From NCBI RefSeq assembly GCF_024158745.1, contig NZ_JAMZAW010000001.1, forward strand, positions 496,001 to 560,000: a stretch of DNA of 64,000 nucleotides, given 5' to 3'. The notes beneath the pieces were generated by a model. That model ran no database searches, was not told the DNA's origin, and saw nothing but the letters and a program-made list of their open reading frames with translations. Below are positions 59,579-64,000 of the stretch, piece after piece; the stretch's first letter is position 1, and every line of letters begins with the position of its first letter. The position numbers and the translations under genes are program-made. Source of the stretch: Paenibacillus tyrphae (GTDB taxonomy: Bacteria; Bacillota; Bacilli; Paenibacillales; NBRC-103111).

Positions 59579-61219
59579 ATGAAAGGTAGCTGGATCTTCC
59601 TCATTTATACCGGTTTGGTTTGCGCTTCCTCCCTCTATCACAATCAGGCCTCAAGTCCGCTGCTGCTCATTCTCGCATCCCTTGGCTACGCACTCACGCA
59701 TATCCGTTCCGTTCACACGTTCATACCGGCACAGCTTACCGTCCAACTCAGTCTTCTCGTCGCGCTTCATGCCGCAAGCTTGAGCGACTGGTGCTTTCCG
59801 CTTTACTTGCTGCATATGTGCAAGCTGTTTTACGGGGCGGCTCCTTTTCGCTATGCGGTTAGCGCCAATGCGGCTCTGATGCTGGCTTATGCTCTCATTT
59901 CGATGGCCGGGCGCTCCTTCAGTTGGAGCACGCTGATCGAAGTTGTGTTTACGGCAGGAACCTGCCTGCTGCTTGCTTTTACGTTCCGCAAGTACATTTA
60001 TGATATCGAGCAGCAAAAGCAGCTGCTTACCAAGGAGAAGAAGCATCTGAGTACTCACGATTCGCTAACAGGCCTATATAATTTTCAGGAATTTCATAAA
60101 CAAATGGAGCAGCTCGTCAAACAAAAAGAGCCCGTCATCCTCGTGCTCATCGATTGCAAAGATCTCAAATCGCTGAATACGACAAACGGATTTCAGGGAG
60201 TGAACAAAATTTTGAGACAAGCGGCCGAGCTGCTGCGCATCATGTTCCCCGACGCTTTGTTGATATGCCGCTACGGCGGAGACGAATTTGCGATCGTGCT
60301 CCGATCGGACGACGTGCAGGAGACGGTTAATGCCGTCACGCAGCTGCTTGCTTCCGAATTCCCTAAGCTGACCGGCATCGAAATCAATTTCGGCATGGCC
60401 TGCTATTCCCGGGACGGGGTGACCAAGGACGATTTGATCGTCGTAGCCGAACACAGACTGTATATGATGAAGCGGGAAAGCTGGCTAAAGCGCGAGGAGC
60501 ATATGCTGCGGTCGGAGAAGCTTCGCGTCGTCGGCGAGCTGGCTTCGGGCATGGCGCACGAAATTCGCAATCCGCTGACAACGATCAAGGGGTTTCTGCA
60601 GTTGTCCAAAGCCGGAGATTACAACATTGAGCCTTGGTATGAGCTGATTATGGACGAAATTAACCGGATGAGCATGCTGACCGCCGAATTTTTGCAATTT
60701 TCCAAGCCGCATGTCACCCAGTATAAAATTCAATCGATTCAAGGCTGTATTTACCGGGTTCTCTCGCTTCTGGATTCGGAGACGACGAGACTCGGACACC
60801 AAGTCAGGTTCGAACACGACGACCGGGATATTCATATGCTGATGGATCAGGATAAAATGCTTCAACTGCTGCTGAATCTGGTCAAAAACGCCTTTGAAGC
60901 GATGCCCGAACAAGGCATCGTCCGAATCCGGCTGTTTGCCGCGGGACCCGATGCCGTGATTGAAATTTCCGATACCGGCAAAGGCATTCCGGAGTCGGAG
61001 CTGGATAAAATTTTTATCCCGTTCTATACGACCAAAGATTCCGGAACGGGGCTGGGCTTATCCATCTGCCATAAAATCGTTCAGGATCACGAAGGGACCA
61101 TTGAGGTAGAGAGCGTACCGGACGAAGGCACCAAATTTACGATTACTTTACCGACGTCCGGGACAAACGATCTTATTGAACCATACGACAGCTCAACGTG
61201 TACAACGATTTCCGTATAA
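59579..61219 (+). CDS. Membrane sensor with fused GGDEF and histidine kinase domains
   Basis: The 546-residue protein has five or six membrane helices (about 1-140), a linker helix, a GGDEF domain (about 155-300, motif RYGGDEFAIVL intact), then a kinase: H-box GMAHEIRNPLTTIKGFLQLS with the phospho-accepting His near 330, N-box LVKNAFEAMP, G1 DTGKGIP, F-box FIPFYTTKDSGTGLGLSI. In the GGDEF domain the usual metal site IDxDxFK reads IDCKDLK and the following ND reads NT, so cyclase activity may be weak or lost and the domain may only bind nucleotide. No response regulator gene adjoins it, as with sporulation-type orphan kinases. Its last 47 bases overlap the converging YuiD-like gene. Confidence 0.9.
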   Translation: MKGSWIFLIYTGLVCASSLYHNQASSPLLLILASLGYALTHIRSVHTFIPAQLTVQLSLLVALHAASLSDWCFPLYLLHMCKLFYGAAPFRYAVSANAALMLAYALISMAGRSFSWSTLIEVVFTAGTCLLLAFTFRKYIYDIEQQKQLLTKEKKHLSTHDSLTGLYNFQEFHKQMEQLVKQKEPVILVLIDCKDLKSLNTTNGFQGVNKILRQAAELLRIMFPDALLICRYGGDEFAIVLRSDDVQETVNAVTQLLASEFPKLTGIEINFGMACYSRDGVTKDDLIVVAEHRLYMMKRESWLKREEHMLRSEKLRVVGELASGMAHEIRNPLTTIKGFLQLSKAGDYNIEPWYELIMDEINRMSMLTAEFLQFSKPHVTQYKIQSIQGCIYRVLSLLDSETTRLGHQVRFEHDDRDIHMLMDQDKMLQLLLNLVKNAFEAMPEQGIVRIRLFAAGPDAVIEISDTGKGIPESELDKIFIPFYTTKDSGTGLGLSICHKIVQDHEGTIEVESVPDEGTKFTITLPTSGTNDLIEPYDSSTCTTISV

Positions 61220-61703
61220 AAGAGGCCCACGCTTTCCCCCGGCGATGCTGGGGAAACTCCGTCATATAGCTGAGCCAACCGATTGCCGCCCCGATGACTG
61301 CCCCTCCCAACACTTCTTCCGGCAAATGGCCCAACCGCTCTTCCAGCTCTTTGTCTTTGCGATGCACATGTGGAGGATGCTGCTCCGTTAATTTAACGAG
61401 CACATCCTCCAGTTGGTTTACCTCCGATGCGATCATGCCGGCATGACGGCGAATCCCCATGGCGTCGTACATCACGATCAGACTCAGTACGGCAGCAAGC
61501 GAGAACGAAATGGAGGAAGCGCCGTTCTTAAGCCCGATATAAGTCGCGAGCGAAACGACACCGGCCGAATGCGAGCTCGGCATGCCACCGGTCCGAAACA
61601 GGTCCGACCACTCAAAATGACCGCTCTCACGGATCCGGTCGGGTATTTTTAGCGCTTGTGCCGTACCTATAGCGGCAAGGGACGTCCATAACGCCCGATT
61701 CAT
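61173..61703 (-). CDS. YuiD-like divergent PAP2 family protein (DUF212)
   Basis: The 176-residue membrane protein has the DUF212 signature GGMPSSHSAGVVSLATYIGLK and the later VMYDAMGIRRHAG block, which resemble phosphatase motifs of the PAP2 fold. Bacillus YuiD is the model. A lipid or polyprenyl phosphatase role is inferred only. The 3' end overlaps the kinase gene by 47 bases on the other strand. Confidence 0.88.
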   Translation of the reverse strand: MNRALWTSLAAIGTAQALKIPDRIRESGHFEWSDLFRTGGMPSSHSAGVVSLATYIGLKNGASSISFSLAAVLSLIVMYDAMGIRRHAGMIASEVNQLEDVLVKLTEQHPPHVHRKDKELEERLGHLPEEVLGGAVIGAAIGWLSYMTEFPQHRRGKAWASFIRKSLYTLSCRMVQ

Positions 61704-61789
61704 CAGCCATCACCTCAAGCTTAGCATCGTAATCCGCCGCCGCTTCTATACTTGGCTTTTCACTACCATAGCTTCCAGCACGAACCGGG

Positions 61790-61824
61790 AAAAAAATAAA
61801 AAGGCGGAAAAGCTCCGCCCTTTT
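61790..61824 (-). terminator. Terminator of the MobA-like gene
   Basis: On the minus strand AAAGGGCGGA and TCCGCCTTTTT form a stem followed by a T-rich run, directly after the stop codon at 61826. Confidence 0.82.
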
Positions 61825-61825
61825 G

Positions 61826-62458
61826 TTACCGATATACGCTTCGGACCTGGGCCTGCGCCCGCGAAACCGCTTCCGAATACTGCTTTTCTGTTTTAATCCG
61901 AAAGTTAAAGGCATCCCCCAAATTTTGCTTGCGAAGCATATCCGCTTCGACGCAGCCCCAACGAAGCTTGCGCAGGAACGTCATCCAGCCCGGTTGTACG
62001 TCGCTTCCCGATTCCAGCAAGGGTGTCAATGCCGTGAGACAGCTTTGCCGGTATATGCCATGCAGAGGCTCGGGCCGTCCCGATACCTCCGGCAGCACGG
62101 CATCGTAGCCGAAGACGCTCCGGTGCTCCGCCAGGAAGGAGGCTGCTCTAGCCGAAACGAACGGCATGGCCCCGCCGGTTACCCAGAGCTCCGGGTATCT
62201 GGACAAGGTAAACGCAGCATGAAGCCCGCCGAGCGGTCCGCGGCCCGGGTAAAAATCCGTAATGATACGTACGGACCGGGGGACATGTTCAAGAAAAATT
62301 TTGGGCTCGTTCGTTACGATAATGACTTCTCCGCAGATCGTAAGCATTTCGCGGATTTGCTTCGCTACGACCGTTTCACCAGCCAACACCAACAGTTCCG
62401 CGGGACGGCCTTCAATCCGCCGCGGGTGACCGCCCGCCAATAGCACTCCGGTCATCAT
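61826..62458 (-). CDS. MobA-like nucleotidyltransferase with altered active site
   Basis: The 211-residue protein has the fold of molybdenum cofactor guanylyltransferase: start TGVLLAGGHPRRIEGR, FYPGRGPLGGLHAAF in the middle, and PLHGIYRQSCLTAL. Two conserved sites differ. The GTP loop, usually RMGxDKAL, reads RIEGRPAEL with no lysine, and the metal-binding Asp in CDMPF is Ala in GGAMPFV (62150s). The ATG at 62458 is chosen as the family start, with GGGGGAAG upstream. It diverges from fnr across two Fnr boxes, as expected for a gene linked to nitrate respiration. It may be inactive, use another substrate or bind without catalysis. Confidence 0.8.
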   Translation of the reverse strand: MMTGVLLAGGHPRRIEGRPAELLVLAGETVVAKQIREMLTICGEVIIVTNEPKIFLEHVPRSVRIITDFYPGRGPLGGLHAAFTLSRYPELWVTGGAMPFVSARAASFLAEHRSVFGYDAVLPEVSGRPEPLHGIYRQSCLTALTPLLESGSDVQPGWMTFLRKLRWGCVEADMLRKQNLGDAFNFRIKTEKQYSEAVSRAQAQVRSVYR

Positions 62459-62525
62459 AACGTTTTCACTTCCCCCATGTAATGTGATTCTTATCTTCAC
62501 TATACACGCCAGGCGAAGCGCTGCA

Positions 62526-62581
62526 TGTTACAAAGATCACAAAAAAATATGAAGATTTAAGGAAGTGTGATGTAAGTCACA
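62526..62581. promoter_or_regulatory. Two Fnr-box palindromes between the mobA-like gene and fnr
   Basis: TGTTA-CAAAGA-TCACA (62526-62541) and TGTGA-TGTAAG-TCACA (62566-62581) match the Fnr/Crp consensus TGTGA-N6-TCACA, the second perfectly. Their centres are 40 bases apart. A TATGTT at 62604-62609 would place the second box near -42 of the fnr start site, the position used for activation. Confidence 0.75.
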
Positions 62582-62664
62582 TCACAAATCCAACGGAATA
62601 GGGTATGTTAGATACAACAAAACCTACAGAGGTCTTAACCAGACCGACGCCGGAGGTATGTACC

Positions 62665-63387
62665 ATGACGGATACACTGCAACGAAAACCGGTCAGCCAA
62701 GTGGCCAATTCGGATTGTTTTACGGAAGAAAGCTTAACGAAGCTTAAGGAAATTATGTATGAAATGAGAGCCGAAGCCGGGAATCATTTGTTCTGGGAAG
62801 GCGATGCGGCCGATAAGCTGTATTTTTTGAAGCGCGGCCAAGTGAAGATTACGAAAGCTAGCGATGAAGGGAAAAGCTTCATCCTTTATGTCTATAATAC
62901 CGGAGACTTGTTCGGACAAGTCGACCCTTTTCAAAATTCCGTACACAGCTTTAATGCCGAAGTCACGGAAAACTCCATCATCGGGGTCATCCAGCAAAAA
63001 GATTTGGAGGTCCTGCTATGGCAACACGGGGATCTTGCCGTCGAGTTCATGAAGTGGATGGGGCTTATGCATCGGATGACCCAAACGAAATTCCGCGATC
63101 TCATGATGTTCGGCAAGCCCGGCGCTCTCTGCTCGACATTGATCCGGCTGTGCAACACGTACGGCAAAAATCACGGATCGGAAATCGTCATTACCAAAAA
63201 GCTTACAAACAGCGAGCTTGCCGATATGATCGGCGCTACCCGGGAGAGTGTCAACCGGATGCTCGGCGATCTGAAACGCGCCAACATTATTGCTATGGAA
63301 AACAACTACATCGTCGTTAAAGATTTGCCATATCTCCGTGACATCTGCCAATGCGAGAATTGTCCGGTTGATATGTGCCGCATTTAG
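62665..63387 (+). CDS. fnr: Fnr, anaerobic regulator of the Bacillus type
   Basis: The 240-residue Crp/Fnr regulator has a cyclic-nucleotide-like sensor domain (GNHLFWEGDAADKLYFLKRG) and a C-terminal winged helix (NSELADMIGATRESVNRMLG). The end, CQCENCPVDMC, holds the C-x2-C-x4-C cluster that in Bacillus Fnr binds a 4Fe-4S cluster, unlike the N-terminal cluster of E. coli Fnr. It should activate nitrate respiration and fermentation genes when oxygen is low. GGAGG lies eight bases before the ATG at 62665. Fnr boxes upstream point to autoregulation. Its stop overlaps the converging yfhH stop by four bases. Confidence 0.95.
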   Translation: MTDTLQRKPVSQVANSDCFTEESLTKLKEIMYEMRAEAGNHLFWEGDAADKLYFLKRGQVKITKASDEGKSFILYVYNTGDLFGQVDPFQNSVHSFNAEVTENSIIGVIQQKDLEVLLWQHGDLAVEFMKWMGLMHRMTQTKFRDLMMFGKPGALCSTLIRLCNTYGKNHGSEIVITKKLTNSELADMIGATRESVNRMLGDLKRANIIAMENNYIVVKDLPYLRDICQCENCPVDMCRI

Positions 63388-63677
63388 AGCCGGGTCAGCA
63401 TCGAAATCGGGAAGCTGGCATCCGGCTCTTCCCCTAATGTCCCCCAAGCCATAATACCGTTCACATAGCTTAAAATGAACGGAAGCTGCACATTTTCCAC
63501 CTTATACACCCCTGGCGGAAAATCGGCCGGATCGAGCGTATAAGCCTGCGCCGTATAATATTTGCGCTCGATCACGGAGCGCTGGCTTGGGAATTCCGCC
63601 CGGTCCAGCTCCTCCCGCAGGTTCTTCATTTCTTGTTCCAATTCGGCTTTCGTCATCTGGCTGTATAATTTTTTCAT
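63384..63677 (-). CDS. yfhH: YfhH-like protein, DUF1811
   Basis: The 97-residue protein matches Bacillus YfhH (start KLYSQMTKAELEQEM, then ERKYYTAQAYTLDPADFPPG and FILSYVNGIMAWGTL). The N-terminal half is a helical hairpin and the rest a small SH3-like beta domain. Its start overlaps the end of the phosphotransferase gene by four bases (ATGA), so the two are translated together. Function unknown. Confidence 0.9.
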   Translation of the reverse strand: MKKLYSQMTKAELEQEMKNLREELDRAEFPSQRSVIERKYYTAQAYTLDPADFPPGVYKVENVQLPFILSYVNGIMAWGTLGEEPDASFPISMLTRL

Positions 63678-64000
63678 CCGCGATTCTCCGTTCCAATATA
63701 TTGTTCTGCGAGTTTAATCAAGTCAGGTCTGTGCTGCTGCAGCCTGCTGCGGGTTTGCGCAAAGTCCATTAAGTAGCGGGAAGCGTCTTCTTGTTCGAGC
63801 CCGGACCAATATCGGCCGAGAAAATGAAGCGTCAGCACCATGCACCGCAATACGATTAGATGGGGCAGCGCTTCAATTTCCGCCGCAGTTAAGGTCGCGC
63901 TCCTCCCGTACCCTTCAAGGCAAGCCCTGATCGCCTCCCAGGCCAAATCGCTGATCATTCCGTTCTCCGTCAAATCGACCCATTCATAAAGCAGCACAGC
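63674..64000 (-). CDS. C-terminal part of an aminoglycoside-phosphotransferase-fold protein (partial)
   Basis: At least 107 residues are visible before the window edge. The helical pattern (ENGMISDLAWEAIRACLEGY, AAEIEALPHLIVLRCMVLTL, YWSGLEQEDASRYLMDFAQT) resembles the C-terminal helices of the APH / homoserine kinase / CotS-like kinase family. The catalytic motifs lie outside the window, so the substrate cannot be named. It is followed without a gap by yfhH. Confidence 0.6.
   Translation of the reverse strand, partial: AVLLYEWVDLTENGMISDLAWEAIRACLEGYGRSATLTAAEIEALPHLIVLRCMVLTLHFLGRYWSGLEQEDASRYLMDFAQTRSRLQQHRPDLIKLAEQYIGTENRG

Noticed and set aside
1..64000. CRISPR arrays, tRNA or rRNA genes, transposases, phage genes
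   Set aside because: I looked for regular short repeats, cloverleaf-type sequences, transposase motifs and phage modules and found none. The only long repeats are NRPS modules.

Overview
The window looks like chromosomal DNA of a Paenibacillus, most likely the P. elgii / P. ehimensis / P. tyrfis group. The evidence is the gene families: a pelgipeptin-type lipopeptide synthetase, YesM/YesN-type two-component genes beside LplA/LplB/YtcP-type transporters, a Bacillus-type Fnr with a C-terminal cysteine cluster, and small Bacillales families (DUF1054, DUF1292, DUF1811, DUF1885, DUF3892). The species is inferred, not shown.

Region 1 (1-34,000, all minus strand) is a lipopeptide operon. From its promoter side it reads: diaminobutyrate aminotransferase, secreted lipase-like hydrolase, Sfp-type phosphopantetheinyl transferase, a one-module NRPS with a starter condensation domain (plpD), and a giant NRPS (plpE) that leaves the window at base 1. 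I read the adenylation codes from the reverse complement. The predicted chain is acyl-Dab1-Ile2-Dab3-D-Phe4-Leu5-Dab6-D-Val7-Leu8-(residue 9 outside the window). This order and the 1+7 module split match the published pelgipeptin synthetase (PlpD one module, PlpE seven, PlpF one) and the related polypeptin/permetin family. PlpF (ninth residue and thioesterase) and any exporter should lie to the left of the window. Oddities are a ~2 kb near-identical tract shared by modules 3 and 6, an orphan half condensation domain at the PlpE N-terminus, and an AT-rich promoter region with Spo0A-box-like heptamers and a long leader.

Region 2 (34,074-46,285, minus strand) is a uronic-acid polysaccharide utilisation locus: LplB-like and YtcP-like permeases, a lipoprotein binding protein, a YesN/YesM-type two-component pair, an SDR reductase and two heparinase II/III-type lyases without signal peptides, ending in a strong terminator. 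Catabolite-repression (cre) like sites lie before the permease genes and before the regulator.

Region 3 (46,400-64,000) is mixed core and accessory genome: a DUF1054 protein, an SPW-repeat membrane protein, a universal stress protein, a secreted repeat protein, a glycosyltransferase divergent from a TetR regulator, an acetyltransferase, an MFS exporter, arginine decarboxylase, a Cof-type HAD phosphatase, several small conserved proteins, a metallo-beta-lactamase-fold protein, a GGDEF-histidine kinase fusion, a YuiD-like protein, a degenerate MobA-like protein facing fnr across two Fnr boxes, YfhH, and the end of an aminoglycoside-phosphotransferase-fold protein. An unrecognised 115-residue protein has a LexA-box-like site inside a good promoter. 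Two large nested inverted repeats lie in intergenic DNA (42,368-42,483 and 54,893-55,003). I saw no rRNA, tRNA, CRISPR array or insertion sequence.
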